63,383 bases of DNA, taken from NCBI GenBank assembly GCA_001512545.1, contig LFSI01000061.1, positions 1 to 63,383 of the forward strand, in the 5' to 3' direction. Under the pieces are notes generated by a model. The model saw only the letters and a program-made list of their open reading frames with translations. It searched no databases and had not been told where the DNA came from. Positions 27,913 through 37,643 of the stretch are shown piece by piece. The DNA comes from Clostridia bacterium DTU065 (GTDB taxonomy: Bacteria > Bacillota > DTU065). How positions within the stretch are numbered: position 1 is the stretch's first letter; every line of letters starts with the position of its first letter. A program made the position numbers and the translations under genes.

Positions 27913-27939
27913 CTAGTGGCCTGGAAGCCAGGCCACTAG
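27913..27939. repeat. 12-bp perfect hairpin between flgE and flbD
   Basis: CTAGTGGCCTGG, a 3-nt loop and CCAGGCCACTAG. There is no T-run on the minus strand, so it is not a standard terminator. It is the most stable hairpin inside the flagellar operon, 3 bp after the flgE stop, and may act as an mRNA-stability or partial-attenuation element. Confidence 0.8.
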
Positions 27940-27942
27940 ATA

Positions 27943-29541
27943 CTATCTACGCAGATTGACTATCTCTTGGAGCATTTCATCGCTTGCGGTAATAATGCGG
28001 GAGTTGGCTTGGAACCCGCGCTGAGTAATGATCATCTCCGTGAACTCTTCTGACAGATCCACGTTGGACATCTCCAGTGTGGATGGCTTGACCGAGCCTC
28101 TTCCGCCAGTGCCAGGCGCACCAATTTGGGCTGCGCCGGAGTTAGAAGACTCTTCGAACAGAGTACCAGGTGCCCTGAGGAGACCGGCTGGGTTGGCAAA
28201 GTTTGCCACTGCGATCTGTCCAATGGCTCTGTTTAGACCGTTGGAGTAGATACCTGTGATAACACCTCTTGTGTCCACCAAGAAGTCGTCCAGTGTACCG
28301 GCTTTGTAACCGTTGTGATCACGCTTTAGGTCTGTCTGCTGGGCAAACTGGGTCAATTTATCGAAGGCAGCTTGAATGACAAGCACATCGGCATCTCCCG
28401 GCACTCTAAAGCGCAGGGAAGACGCGACATTACCGCTTGCGTCGAAATAGGTTACGTTCTGCACTGTACCTCCAGAAGTGAAGGTGATTTCACCGTATGC
28501 GGCACCTAGAGTCTCCAGGTTCGGTGAGTCTACCTCCCAACGCCACTGGTTGTTGGCGAGCTTGGTAAACTTCATCGTGATTTCGTGCTCATTGCCCTGG
28601 GAATCGATAATCTGCAGTGCAGTAACAGCTGGATCTGCGGGAGTGAAGAGGAAATCCGAAAGGGCGAGTTTTTCTCCTCCCACAGCAAACAGAGAGCTGG
28701 GATCTGACGGATCGATAACTAGATCGCCGATCACCGATGCCGGATCGTCGCTTGCGCTGATGGTGAAAGTCTCAGTTGAATCCATCTGTATCGATTTTAT
28801 AGAACCATCGCTGTTCAGTTCGATCACACCGGTGATGTTGGCCTGCGGTCCGCTAACAGTGGTAATCCTGCCGGACACCGGAGAAATCACAAAGCGGAAC
28901 TCGTTGAAGTCTCCTGTCGGCTCCAAGGCCATGTGCAATCTAGCTGAATGGGCACCGCTGGAAACCACCCACGGATTGGCTTTGAGTTCCAACTTGCCCG
29001 TAGTGTTGGCGTTGAGATTGCCGGAGTAGTTAATGTTGGAGGTGGCAACCGGCTCGATGGTATCTCCTTTAACGATCTGGATTCTCTCCAGAGGTTTATT
29101 GAGATAAATCTTGCCGTTGACAGCCATCCAGCCCATGACGGTCATTCCCGTGTTTGAAGAAACCAGGTTGTTGTCGTCGTCCAAGCTGAACGCACCCGCT
29201 CTGGTGTAGTAGTTTTTGTTACCGTCGGACACCACGAAAAACCCGTCGCCTTCAATGGCCAGGTCCGAGGCATTGCTCGTTCCTTGAAGGTTTCCTGGTT
29301 TATGGACGGTTTCAATGGATCCAAGACCGACACCAAGGCCTACCTGCATTGGGTTAATGCCGCCTTTGTCGTCCTGAGGTGCAGTTGCACCTCTGATGGT
29401 CTGGGTGAGGATTTCCTGGAAAGTTACCCGTGAACCTTTAAAACCGACTGTATTGACATTGGCAATGTTATTGCCAATAACGTCCATTTTGGTCTGATGT
29501 GTTCTCAGGCCGGTAACGCCTGAGTAAAGCGAACGCATCAT
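27943..29541 (-). CDS. flgE: Flagellar hook protein FlgE
   Basis: 532 aa. N-terminal rod-type domain MMRSLYSGVTGLRTHQTKMDVIGNNIANVNTVGFK, then DLAIEGDGFFVV and FSLDDDNNLV, a long variable hook domain, and the C-terminal YSNGLNRAIGQIAVANFANPAGL / SNVDLSEEFTEMIITQRGFQANSRIITASDEMLQEIVNL. The ATG at 29541 follows GGAGG at 8 nt. It is the main hook subunit, long but within family range. Confidence 0.97.
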   Translation of the reverse strand: MMRSLYSGVTGLRTHQTKMDVIGNNIANVNTVGFKGSRVTFQEILTQTIRGATAPQDDKGGINPMQVGLGVGLGSIETVHKPGNLQGTSNASDLAIEGDGFFVVSDGNKNYYTRAGAFSLDDDNNLVSSNTGMTVMGWMAVNGKIYLNKPLERIQIVKGDTIEPVATSNINYSGNLNANTTGKLELKANPWVVSSGAHSARLHMALEPTGDFNEFRFVISPVSGRITTVSGPQANITGVIELNSDGSIKSIQMDSTETFTISASDDPASVIGDLVIDPSDPSSLFAVGGEKLALSDFLFTPADPAVTALQIIDSQGNEHEITMKFTKLANNQWRWEVDSPNLETLGAAYGEITFTSGGTVQNVTYFDASGNVASSLRFRVPGDADVLVIQAAFDKLTQFAQQTDLKRDHNGYKAGTLDDFLVDTRGVITGIYSNGLNRAIGQIAVANFANPAGLLRAPGTLFEESSNSGAAQIGAPGTGGRGSVKPSTLEMSNVDLSEEFTEMIITQRGFQANSRIITASDEMLQEIVNLRR

Positions 29542-29612
29542 AGTCATACCCTCCATTCATGCCGCTTCCGTCGATCCGCGGCATAAAGCGTCCTTTGCAG
29601 GGCCCGCTTTTT

Positions 29613-29990
29613 TTAATTTATTACCGTACTGTCAATCTGCGTAAAAACTTTCCTAGCTGTCTCTCTTCCCGATAGGGCAGTGACAACCGTGTTGTTCTTC
29701 ACGCTTACTACAAACGCCAAGTCGTCGACGAGCACCAGAGTATTCTGGCTGCCCTTCTCTTTTGCCAGCATTACCCCTTCATTCAGCCTCTTGATCTGCG
29801 TATCGCTGGGAGTTAGCTCCCTGCTCTGAATTCTCTGTAGAGCGTGTTTGGAAAATCTAACTTCTTCACCTAGTGCTTTCTCGAGGTGGCTCGCAAAGTC
29901 ACCTTGAGGAGGTCGTTTAGTGCTTTGGGTACTAGTTGGCTGAACATTGGACAGGTGAGGCGTGATCTTGGGTTTAATTATCGGAGTCAT
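29613..29990 (-). CDS. Flagellar operon protein (TIGR02530 type)
   Basis: 125 aa, conserved protein found between flgD and flgE in Firmicutes. The core FSKHALQRIQSRELTPSDTQIKRLNEGVMLAKEKGSQNTLVLVDDLAFVVSVKNNTVVTA is the family signature. Function not established. The ATG at 29990 has AGGTG at 6 nt; a GTG three codons upstream is the alternative. Confidence 0.9.
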   Translation of the reverse strand: MTPIIKPKITPHLSNVQPTSTQSTKRPPQGDFASHLEKALGEEVRFSKHALQRIQSRELTPSDTQIKRLNEGVMLAKEKGSQNTLVLVDDLAFVVSVKNNTVVTALSGRETARKVFTQIDSTVIN

Positions 29991-29999
29991 GCATCTCAC

Positions 30000-30407
30000 C
30001 TACTTGCTTATTTCAATCAGATCGGTTATTAGATAATCTTTGCCGTTTACCATAATCACCGGTCCTGCTGTACTGAACCGAACGGCTTCAACTGTGCCTT
30101 CGTCAACGGTACCGTCGCCCTTGTCCACCTTCACCTGAAGACCGATAAGGTTGGTTGCTTGAGCAAACATCGTCATCGCCTGCTGCGTGCCTACGTACTC
30201 CTGAACCAATTTATTCAGGTTCTGCATCTGCTCCAAGGAGCTGAACTGCGCCATCTGTGCGATGAACTCTTTGTCGTCTACAGGATTGGTTGGATCCTGG
30301 TACCTTAGCTGAGTGATAAGCAGTTTAAGAAAGTCGTCTTTGCCAAGGATGTTCCTGTCAGTCTCGCTTTTCTGCAGAGAAATACTGCTCTGGCTTTCAA
30401 TTCGCAC
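30000..30407 (-). CDS. flgD: Hook cap protein FlgD
   Basis: 135 aa, the short Firmicute form. N-terminal [44 protein letters not shown] is the family signature; the C-terminal half keeps a small beta domain ([41 protein letters not shown]). It caps the growing hook and directs FlgE polymerisation. Confidence 0.96.
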   Translation of the reverse strand: MRIESQSSISLQKSETDRNILGKDDFLKLLITQLRYQDPTNPVDDKEFIAQMAQFSSLEQMQNLNKLVQEYVGTQQAMTMFAQATNLIGLQVKVDKGDGTVDEGTVEAVRFSTAGPVIMVNGKDYLITDLIEISK

Positions 30408-30421
30408 TTAAATCACCTGCC

Positions 30422-32002
30422 TTATACGCGGTAGTCTACCAAACCGTCTTTAGGTTTGGTGTAGGCTACCTCCGGTGGATTTTCTGAAGGTATGCCTTCT
30501 TCAGATCTCCCATTCAAGCTCATCAGCTTGGAAAACTCGCTGGCTAGTTCCAGCCTTGTTTCGTAGCTTCCCTGATGGTTGAAAAAGTTGGTTCCCAGAC
30601 TGAACTCGCCAAGCTGGAGACCTTGACTCTCCAAAGCTTTCTTTAAGACCGGAAGCTGCTCTTCGATGATCCTCTGGCTGAGAACGGTTTCGGTCTCAAG
30701 CTTCAGCTGCACAACGTCTGCCTTCACGCTAACGGAGATCTTCAGCTCACCCAACTCTTTTGGGTAGAGTCTGATGTTTACCGACTGCTCTTCTTCAGAA
30801 GCGCTGGTCAGCCTCCCTGCCAGGACCTCAAAGAACTGGTCGTACTCCAAAACCTCCAGGGCTCTGTCTCCCTGCACCCTACTTGGTGTGCTCCCCGAAA
30901 GCTCCCTAGCACCGAGCTCTTTCAGCGCTTCGGCAAAGCTCACTTCGAACTCAAGGTTTAGCGGCTGTTTTTCTTTCTGCACATCCCCGGTCCTTCGAAC
31001 CTCGAAACGGCTCTTTTCGGCTGCCACGAGATCTTTTCCATCGGAAGTTCCGATGGACTCATCCCAAGCTTCAGATGTGGCCCCACGCACCGCGGAAACC
31101 TCCGCTTCTTCTTCCAAACTCGTTCCTTCTTCTGGCAGTTTGCTGATTTCTGGTGATGCTTCTAGGGACTTTTGGAGCTTGGAAAGCTTGCCGTAGGCCT
31201 GCAGCACCGCTTTGCGGTCTAGAGGGCTCACTAGCTGAACCTCTGTCGTTGAAGCTTCTTTTGCGCTTCTGGAGCTTACCGCCGCTCTTGTGTGAAGAGA
31301 AGCCACTTCAACCTCAGCCTTCGGCTCTGCTTCTAGAGTGCTGCCGTAGGTTTGTCTGGGGTATGTCTCTTTAAGCAGATCTACAGCAGTAAGTTCAGAG
31401 GTTTCGCCTTCCAAGATTCCGAGGTTATCGGTGCCTGCAGGTAGGTCTTCGATGATGCTGACCCCAACCTGAGAAACACCTTGGTCTTCACTTGCAACTG
31501 CATCAGAAGCTGCTTCTAGAGCGGTAGCTGGCGGTGCTTCAAGCGGCACTTCAAGGGGAAGTTCGGTAAGCTCAATTTCTGTTTCCAATGCTTCTCCCAC
31601 TACTTCCATCCCGTAGAGCTCGAGGAAGTTTCCCTCTTGCCCACCATCTGCTGGCGCAGGCACTGCTGCAGTTAGCTGTTCCAAAGAGAGATCTGTGCTT
31701 TTAAGGTCCTGCTCCCAAAGACCTAGAGGCTCAACAGATTCACCTTCTTGAACCTCATCAGCTTGAGGCCTAATCTCTGGTGCAAACTGCAGATTCCAAA
31801 AGGCAGCTACAGGTTCTGATTCGCCGACAAGCTCAGACTCCTGCTGCTCTTGCACTTCGGGCTCTGGCTTGCCGCTTGAAGGCTTCTTGCCCTGTATTGC
31901 CGCTTTGAGAAAGGCACCAAACCCCAGAGGCTCGCTTCTGGACTTTGCAGGCTCTTTAGACAGGCTTAACGCAGCCTCCAGACTTACAATTCCTACATCC
32001 AT
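30422..32002 (-). CDS. fliK: Flagellar hook-length control protein FliK
   Basis: 526 aa. A long acidic, low-complexity N-terminal ruler region (about 1-330, rich in Glu, Ser and Ala), then a C-terminal Flg_hook domain (VNIRLYPKELGELKISVSVKADVVQLKLETETVLSQRIIEEQLPVLKKALESQGL) that contacts FlhB. The start at 32002 has GGAGG at 7 nt and gives MDVGIVSL; the frame stays open further upstream into the neighbour. Confidence 0.92.
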   Translation of the reverse strand: MDVGIVSLEAALSLSKEPAKSRSEPLGFGAFLKAAIQGKKPSSGKPEPEVQEQQESELVGESEPVAAFWNLQFAPEIRPQADEVQEGESVEPLGLWEQDLKSTDLSLEQLTAAVPAPADGGQEGNFLELYGMEVVGEALETEIELTELPLEVPLEAPPATALEAASDAVASEDQGVSQVGVSIIEDLPAGTDNLGILEGETSELTAVDLLKETYPRQTYGSTLEAEPKAEVEVASLHTRAAVSSRSAKEASTTEVQLVSPLDRKAVLQAYGKLSKLQKSLEASPEISKLPEEGTSLEEEAEVSAVRGATSEAWDESIGTSDGKDLVAAEKSRFEVRRTGDVQKEKQPLNLEFEVSFAEALKELGARELSGSTPSRVQGDRALEVLEYDQFFEVLAGRLTSASEEEQSVNIRLYPKELGELKISVSVKADVVQLKLETETVLSQRIIEEQLPVLKKALESQGLQLGEFSLGTNFFNHQGSYETRLELASEFSKLMSLNGRSEEGIPSENPPEVAYTKPKDGLVDYRV

Positions 32003-32006
32003 CCAT

Positions 32007-32582
32007 TCACCTCCCTTCCATTTTGCTGGATACTTTGGGAAGCAGCGCTGCTGCTTCTTGTGGATCCATACTCTGCAGAATGGCAATCACCGTATCCTGG
32101 TCCATACTGGCTAATAGATCCACCTTTCTATCTTCGGGAAGGTTCTCGAGGATTGCGAGAACCGATCTGGTTTCCATTTCACTGAGGAGCATAGCTTCAA
32201 CTCTGAGGCTCTCCACATTTGCCTTGATCGCTAAAAGATCCTGCCGGTCCTTTTCCAAAGCCAATCTCTCATCTTCCAGCCTTTTTTCGCGGCTGTTTAG
32301 TTCCTGTTCTCTTCTATCCAGGTTCTTTTGACGCTCCATGAGTCCACTTTGTATCTCCAAGAGTTCTGCTTCAAAAGCCAAAAGCTCATCTTTTTTCTCC
32401 TGGAGCAGTATGTCCTCGCTGAGGCCCAGCCTGTATGTTTCAATATAGGGGTGGGTAACACTCCACTTGTCCAAAGCCGTCATTGTGATGGCCTTCACAT
32501 CGATGATGTCGGCCAGGTCCAAAACGTAGATACCAACTATAAGTGCAGCTATGACGGCAAGTACTACCATGAACCACTTCAT
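32007..32582 (-). CDS. MotE/YlxF-family flagellar protein (MgtE N-like domain)
   Basis: 191 aa: an N-terminal membrane helix (3-24), a long coiled coil (about 65-125, Glu/Leu/Arg-rich) and a C-terminal MgtE-N-type helical domain (RSVLAILENLPEDRKVDLLASMDQDTVIAILQSMDPQEAAALL). Family members (MotE) act as chaperones for MotC in some bacteria; in Firmicutes this is YlxF between fliJ and fliK. Confidence 0.88.
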   Translation of the reverse strand: MKWFMVVLAVIAALIVGIYVLDLADIIDVKAITMTALDKWSVTHPYIETYRLGLSEDILLQEKKDELLAFEAELLEIQSGLMERQKNLDRREQELNSREKRLEDERLALEKDRQDLLAIKANVESLRVEAMLLSEMETRSVLAILENLPEDRKVDLLASMDQDTVIAILQSMDPQEAAALLPKVSSKMEGR

Positions 32583-33028
32583 CTGTATTCCCCCTCTTTT
32601 CTAGAGAAAGCGAGTATCCCGATTTCGTCTAGAAAGAGCTGCTCTTCGTGTTCTACTGCTTTCTTGTACCTCTCCTGAGCTTTTTCCCTGAGTTTTTCCA
32701 GGAGCTTTCTGTTTCGCATGGCATCTATCAAAATCATCCGCTTGGTCTTGAGGTCATCTTCCAGTTCGGCGAGCTTCTGGTAAGCTCGTTCAATCCGCAC
32801 CATGAGCGCTTGCAGGTAGCTTTCTCGGTTGACAAGAGACAGTATCTCTTCTTCCTCCGAACCGAACCTAACGCTCTGGTACTTCACTTCCAAGTTGTGA
32901 ATGAAGTTCTTCTGCTGCAGCACGAGATTCTGAGCCTTGGCAAACTCCTCTAGAGCCATGTCTTCTTTGGCTCTGGCCACATCTAGGACTTTTTGCAGGC
33001 TAAACTTGAATTTTTTCACGAAGATCAC
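32579..33028 (-). CDS. fliJ: Flagellar export chaperone FliJ
   Basis: 149 aa, predicted as one long antiparallel coiled coil (FSLQKVLDVARAKEDMALEEFAKAQNLVLQ and a C-terminal EKAQERYKKAVEHEEQLFLDE). It binds FliI and FlhA. Overlaps fliI and the MotE-like gene by 4 bp each. Confidence 0.92.
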   Translation of the reverse strand: MIFVKKFKFSLQKVLDVARAKEDMALEEFAKAQNLVLQQKNFIHNLEVKYQSVRFGSEEEEILSLVNRESYLQALMVRIERAYQKLAELEDDLKTKRMILIDAMRNRKLLEKLREKAQERYKKAVEHEEQLFLDEIGILAFSRKEGEYR

Positions 33029-34329
33029 TCCGCAAAGATGGCCTGTAGATTAGTGAGGGTGGTGTCAAAGTCCAGCTTTTCCTCTACTTCCTGGCGCAAG
33101 AATTGGTTCACCGCCTCAATCTTTTCCAGGGCGTAGTCGATATCGGCGTTGCTCCCAGGTTCGTAGGCTCCGATGTTAATCAGGTCCTCTGCACCTCTGT
33201 AGCTCGCCAGAACCCTCCGGAGATGTTTGGCGTTGTTTCTGTGGGTTTTATCTGTAATGTCAGGCATGGAACGGCTGACGCTAGCCAAAACATCTATGGC
33301 GGGATAGTGTCCTTTTTCTGCCAGTTCTCGAGAGAGAGCGATGTGGCCGTCGAGAACACCGCGCACGGTGTCGGAGACCGGCTCGTTCAGGTCATCGCCT
33401 TCAACCAGAACCGTATAGAGCCCGGTGATCGAACCCCGCTCGCCTGCTCCGGCCCTCTCTAAAAGCTTGGGCAGGAGGGCAAAAACCGAAGGTGTGTAAC
33501 CTCTGGTTGTCGGGGGCTCTCCAGTTGCCAGACCTACCTCTCTTTGGGCCATGGCAAACCTGGTGACAGAATCCATCATCAACAGGACATCGTGCCCCAT
33601 ATCTCTGAAGTATTCGGCAATTGTAGTTGCTACAAACGCCGCTTTAATGCGGGCCAGTGCAGGTTGGTCAGAGGTAGATACCACCACTACCGACCGCTTC
33701 AAACCCTCTTCCTGTAGATCTCTTTCGATAAACTCGCGGACTTCGCGGCCGCGTTCGCCAATGAGGCCGATGACGTTGACGCTAGCTGCAGTGTTGCGGG
33801 CGATCATACCCATCAAGGTAGATTTGCCCACACCGCTGCCGGCAAAGATCCCGAGCCTCTGCCCCTTGCCGCAGGTAAGCAGCCCGTCTATGGCTTTGAT
33901 TCCCAAGGGTAAGGGGTGCTGAATCCGCTGTCTTTTCAGCGGATGCGGGGGTTTGTTAACTATTGGGTAGAGGTCGAAGTCAGCGATTTCACCCAACCCA
34001 TCCATAGGGTTGCCGAGGCCGTCGAGAACCCGTCCTAGAAGTTTTTCGGACACTCTGACTGTGAGGGGTTGTCCCGTTGCCGAGACTTCTGCTCCGGGAA
34101 CGATGCCGTCCATTTCGCCGATGGGCATGAGGAGGATCTTTTTGTCCCGAAAGCCCACCACCTCCGCCAGCACCTGGCCGTTTCCGGTAGAAACCTGGCA
34201 GATCTCGCCGACGGCAGCTTTAGGGCCGTTGGAGACCATAACCAAGCCCGTGACCTGGTCGATCTGCCCGTACATCTTCACGGGACTGGTGCTTTTTACC
34301 TCGTCAAGCAAATTCTGCCATCTACTCAT
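33025..34329 (-). CDS. fliI: Flagellum-specific ATPase FliI
   Basis: 434 aa, related to F1 beta. Walker A GIFAGSGVGKSTLMGMIAR, GERGREVREFIERDL, Walker B DVLLMMDSVTRFAMAQREVGLATGEPPTTRGYTPSVFALLP. The C-terminal helical domain is present. The ATG at 34329 has AAGGTG at 6 nt; five further codons are open upstream. Confidence 0.97.
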   Translation of the reverse strand: MSRWQNLLDEVKSTSPVKMYGQIDQVTGLVMVSNGPKAAVGEICQVSTGNGQVLAEVVGFRDKKILLMPIGEMDGIVPGAEVSATGQPLTVRVSEKLLGRVLDGLGNPMDGLGEIADFDLYPIVNKPPHPLKRQRIQHPLPLGIKAIDGLLTCGKGQRLGIFAGSGVGKSTLMGMIARNTAASVNVIGLIGERGREVREFIERDLQEEGLKRSVVVVSTSDQPALARIKAAFVATTIAEYFRDMGHDVLLMMDSVTRFAMAQREVGLATGEPPTTRGYTPSVFALLPKLLERAGAGERGSITGLYTVLVEGDDLNEPVSDTVRGVLDGHIALSRELAEKGHYPAIDVLASVSRSMPDITDKTHRNNAKHLRRVLASYRGAEDLINIGAYEPGSNADIDYALEKIEAVNQFLRQEVEEKLDFDTTLTNLQAIFAE

Positions 34330-35071
34330 CAGATTCACCTTCAACCTGTACCTCTCTGCTTCTAAAGCGGTCGATAATGCTGTCTATGCGGGTAGAAAGC
34401 GTGGCATCGATGTTTCCCGTGTTGCTGGTAGCTAAAAAGCCGCCTCTTTCAACGCGATCTGAAGGGACAATCTTCAGTTCCTTTACGTTTACGCACTTTT
34501 GCAGGATGAGGTGCTTGTTGGCGGTGACAAGGTCTAGTTCCTCGCGGTTGACTTCTACCACCAGTTCAGTGCACTCCTCAATTAACGGTAGCGTTTCATC
34601 CAAGACTCTAAGGATCAGTGCATCGTCAACAGCGGTGTAACAGATCTTCTCGATGCTGACCCGAAGAAGCTGAAGCAGAGCTTCGTGGGCTTCATCTGCC
34701 AGGCGTTTTTTCGTTTCGGTGAGTTCTTCCAGAGCTGTCGAAAAGTTTGCCAGCCACACTTGGAGGTTTTCCTCGTGTTCTACTCTTGCCTTACTTAGGC
34801 CTTCCTCATAGCCCTCCCTGTAGGCCTTTTCTCTTATTTTCACAGCGTCTTTTTCTGCAGCATCTATCAACAGGGCGGCCTTTTGCTGAGCTTCGGCGTA
34901 GATCCTTTTCGCCTGTCTTTGGACATCTTCCAGATCGACTTCCTGGTGGAGTTCCTCTGCTACCGCGGCAGTTTCTTCTTCTGCGATAAAAGCCTCTTTT
35001 TCAGCATCCAGACTGACAATCTCATCTGACAGCAGGAAGCCGTCTTTAAGCAGCTTAGACGATGATCTCAT
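34322..35071 (-). CDS. fliH: Flagellar assembly protein FliH
   Basis: 249 aa. Acidic N-terminus, a central helix with small/charged repeats (RIYAEAQQKAALLIDAAEKDAVKIREKAYREGYEEGLSKA) resembling the stalk of F-type b/delta subunits, and a C-terminal FliH domain (PSDRVERGGFLATSNTGNIDATLSTRIDSI). It regulates FliI. The ATG at 35071 is favoured by the SD; a GTG lies two codons upstream. Confidence 0.93.
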   Translation of the reverse strand: MRSSSKLLKDGFLLSDEIVSLDAEKEAFIAEEETAAVAEELHQEVDLEDVQRQAKRIYAEAQQKAALLIDAAEKDAVKIREKAYREGYEEGLSKARVEHEENLQVWLANFSTALEELTETKKRLADEAHEALLQLLRVSIEKICYTAVDDALILRVLDETLPLIEECTELVVEVNREELDLVTANKHLILQKCVNVKELKIVPSDRVERGGFLATSNTGNIDATLSTRIDSIIDRFRSREVQVEGESDE

Positions 35072-36077
35072 CTTCACCGCCCCTACTTATGACAACTTCG
35101 CCAGCATCTTCAAGCTTCCGTATGATGGCAACAATCCGTTGCTGGGCTTCTTCAACATCTCTAAGTCTAACCGGTCCGAGGTAGTCGATCTCTTCTTTAA
35201 GCATGGACGCGGCTCTCTGGGACATGTTCTTGAAGATCTTCTGCTGGACGACTTCGTTGCTGCCTTTAAGCGCCAATGCCCAGTCTTTGGACTCGACTTC
35301 GCGGATAATACGCTGAATGGCTCTGTCGTCGAGACCTGCAACGTCTTCGAAGACAAACATGCGCTTTCTGACGCTTTCTGCAAGTTCCGGATCGACGGTC
35401 TCCAGACCGTCCATGATGGTCTTTTCTGTAGTCCTGTCTACCCTGTTTAAAATCTCAACTACAGCTTGGATGCCGCCGGCGCTTGTGGATTCCTGGTTGA
35501 TGAAGCTTGCCAGGCGCTTTTCCAACACCGACTCAACTTCGCTCAAGACCTCAGGGCTTGTCCCTTCCATGGTAGCAAGACGCTTGGCCACTTCGACCTG
35601 TTCTTCCGGAGAAAGAGACGACAGAATGGCTGCAGCCTGTTCAGGCTGGAGATAGGCCATGATCAAGGAGATCGTCTGGGGATGCTCCCCCTGGATGAAG
35701 TTGAACAGCTGATTGGGGTCGGCTCTTCTGGCAAAGTCGAAGGGCCTGACCTGCAGCGAAGAGGTCAGCCTCAGGATGATCTCCTCTGCCTTGACCGGAC
35801 CGAAAGCCTTCTCCAGAAGATCTCTGGCATACTCGATACCGCCTGTGGCGATATATTCCTGGGCTTTAGCGATCTCTTTAAACTCCGCCAATATCTCGTC
35901 TCTCAGCTGCGGTTCGACTTTTTTGATGTTGGCGATCTCCAGGGTGAGGTCTTCGATCTCTTCTTCTCTCAGATGTTTATAGACATTTGCAGACAGTTCC
36001 GGTCCTAAAGTCACCATGAGAATGGCCGCTTTTTGCTTTCCTGTTAGTCCTCCGCGTCTGCTTCTAAATTGTTGCAT
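35055..36077 (-). CDS. fliG: Flagellar motor switch protein FliG
   Basis: 340 aa. The three armadillo-type domains are present: GKQKAAILMVTLGPELSANVYKHL (N), EHPQTISLIMAYLQPEQAAAILSSL with the EHPQ motif (middle) and VFEDVAGLDDRAIQRIIREVESKDWALALKGS with the charged torque helix (C-terminal). The ATG at 36077 follows AGAGGTG at 6 nt. Overlaps fliH by 17 bp. Confidence 0.97.
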   Translation of the reverse strand: MQQFRSRRGGLTGKQKAAILMVTLGPELSANVYKHLREEEIEDLTLEIANIKKVEPQLRDEILAEFKEIAKAQEYIATGGIEYARDLLEKAFGPVKAEEIILRLTSSLQVRPFDFARRADPNQLFNFIQGEHPQTISLIMAYLQPEQAAAILSSLSPEEQVEVAKRLATMEGTSPEVLSEVESVLEKRLASFINQESTSAGGIQAVVEILNRVDRTTEKTIMDGLETVDPELAESVRKRMFVFEDVAGLDDRAIQRIIREVESKDWALALKGSNEVVQQKIFKNMSQRAASMLKEEIDYLGPVRLRDVEEAQQRIVAIIRKLEDAGEVVISRGGEDEIIV

Positions 36078-36095
36078 TTCAGCCACCTCTCTCTC

Positions 36096-37625
36096 CTAAT
36101 CTTCAGCCAACCAGGACTGAAGCACTTTAGCAACTTCTTCAGGTTTCTGTCTGGCAACAAGCTTCAGTTCTCTTTCAAGAGTAAGCCGTGGAGCAGGAAC
36201 ACTCTCTTGTTCTTCCTCGGCTTCAGTAACAGCTGCAGTCTCTTCAAGTACGGCAGCTTCTCTCTGGCGTCTGGTGCGACCGCGCAGTGCAAACAACAGC
36301 ACCAACAAGAGGACTACTGCCACCGGCACGATGTAGATGTAAGGTAATTCGGGACCGGCTGCAACAAGTGGTGCTTCGGTAACGGTTTCAGCAGTGAAGA
36401 AAGGCATGCTTTCCACGGTCAGCTGATCTCCTCTCCCAAAATCAAGACCGCTGGCTGCAATCACAGCTTGCCTGACCATCTCTTTGGTGCTTTCATCCAA
36501 GTCGCCGTGGAGCCAGACTGCTACAGATAACCTTTTTATGGAACCAGGTGCTACCACATGATGCTCTAGCACCTTGGAGATTTCGTAATTGGTGATAGTA
36601 TCGGAACGCTCGTAAGAACTGCTATCTTGGGTGTTAGTGTCGAAGGTGTATCCTGGTATGTTGCTGGTGATACCGGCTACGCCGATCGGAACAGAGCTGC
36701 TCGTCCCTGATTGAACTTCTCGGCTCTGCTGCTCGCTTCGAACAATGCCGCGATTTCCGGTTACCGGCTCATACCTTTCGGCTGTAGTCTCTTTGTAGTC
36801 GAAGGCGACTTCTGCAGAGACTCTCACGATGGCATTGCCAAAGCCGAAGATCCGCTCGAGCATGCTCTGAAGGTTAACCGCCAGTTCTCTGTCAATCTGG
36901 CGCTTCAGCTCAAGCTGATTGGAAGGCGCGGTTGATTGGCCGAACTGCGTGTTAAACATGGACGGATCCGACAATACGTTCCACGAACTATCCATGATGG
37001 TAACATTTTGGGGCGACAGTCCCGGAACTGCTCCCGCAAGAAAGTTAGCTATGCTTTTGATCTGATCTGTACTGATTCTGGCATACGGCTCTAGAGTCAG
37101 CACCACAGAAGCTGTTGCAGTTCCAGTGTCGGTTAAAAAGGGAGATGATTCCGGCAAAACCACGTGCACCCGTGCATCTTTCACGCCGCTGAGGGTCCGG
37201 ATGCTTCGGACTAACTCGCCTTCGAGGGCTCTTTTGAACATCTGCTGTTGTTCAAAATCTGTAATACCCCATTTTGTTTGATCAAATAACTCATTGCCTA
37301 CCACGCCACCGGTCAAGAGCCCCGATGCAGACAGCTTAATCCGCAAGCTGTCCACCTTGTCCGATGGCACCAAAATCGTCCTTCCACCATCTTTTAGCTG
37401 GTAGGGGATTTTCTCTTCCTCTAGAGCGGCCATGATCTGACCTGCATCCACAAGGGCAAGGTCGTAAAACAGCGGCGAAAACTCCTTGGTGTTGCCCCAG
37501 ATCGAGATCGCCACAAGTGTCACAAAAATGGATGCAGACAAGATTATGGCGAGCCATTTGATCTTTTTGTCGAGGTTTTGCCACAGTTCTTTTATTTGAT
37601 TCCCCAGCTGCGCCAATTGGTTCAT
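36096..37625 (-). CDS. fliF: Flagellar MS-ring protein FliF
   Basis: 509 aa. Membrane helices near 22-44 and 420-440 flank the periplasmic-side ring-building domains (ALVDAGQIMAALEEEKIPYQL, LEGELVRSIRTLSGVKDARVHVVLPE). The C-terminal tail (LVARQKPEEVAKVLQSWLAED) is the FliG-binding peptide. Length is typical. Confidence 0.97.
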   Translation of the reverse strand: MNQLAQLGNQIKELWQNLDKKIKWLAIILSASIFVTLVAISIWGNTKEFSPLFYDLALVDAGQIMAALEEEKIPYQLKDGGRTILVPSDKVDSLRIKLSASGLLTGGVVGNELFDQTKWGITDFEQQQMFKRALEGELVRSIRTLSGVKDARVHVVLPESSPFLTDTGTATASVVLTLEPYARISTDQIKSIANFLAGAVPGLSPQNVTIMDSSWNVLSDPSMFNTQFGQSTAPSNQLELKRQIDRELAVNLQSMLERIFGFGNAIVRVSAEVAFDYKETTAERYEPVTGNRGIVRSEQQSREVQSGTSSSVPIGVAGITSNIPGYTFDTNTQDSSSYERSDTITNYEISKVLEHHVVAPGSIKRLSVAVWLHGDLDESTKEMVRQAVIAASGLDFGRGDQLTVESMPFFTAETVTEAPLVAAGPELPYIYIVPVAVVLLLVLLFALRGRTRRQREAAVLEETAAVTEAEEEQESVPAPRLTLERELKLVARQKPEEVAKVLQSWLAED

Positions 37626-37643
37626 TCTAACCCTACTCCTTTA

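Noticed and set aside
29545-29612. Hairpin AAAGCG...CGCTTTTTTT upstream of the flagellar hook gene reading frame
   Set aside because: The T-run is on the plus strand only, antisense to the operon, with no plus-strand gene to end.
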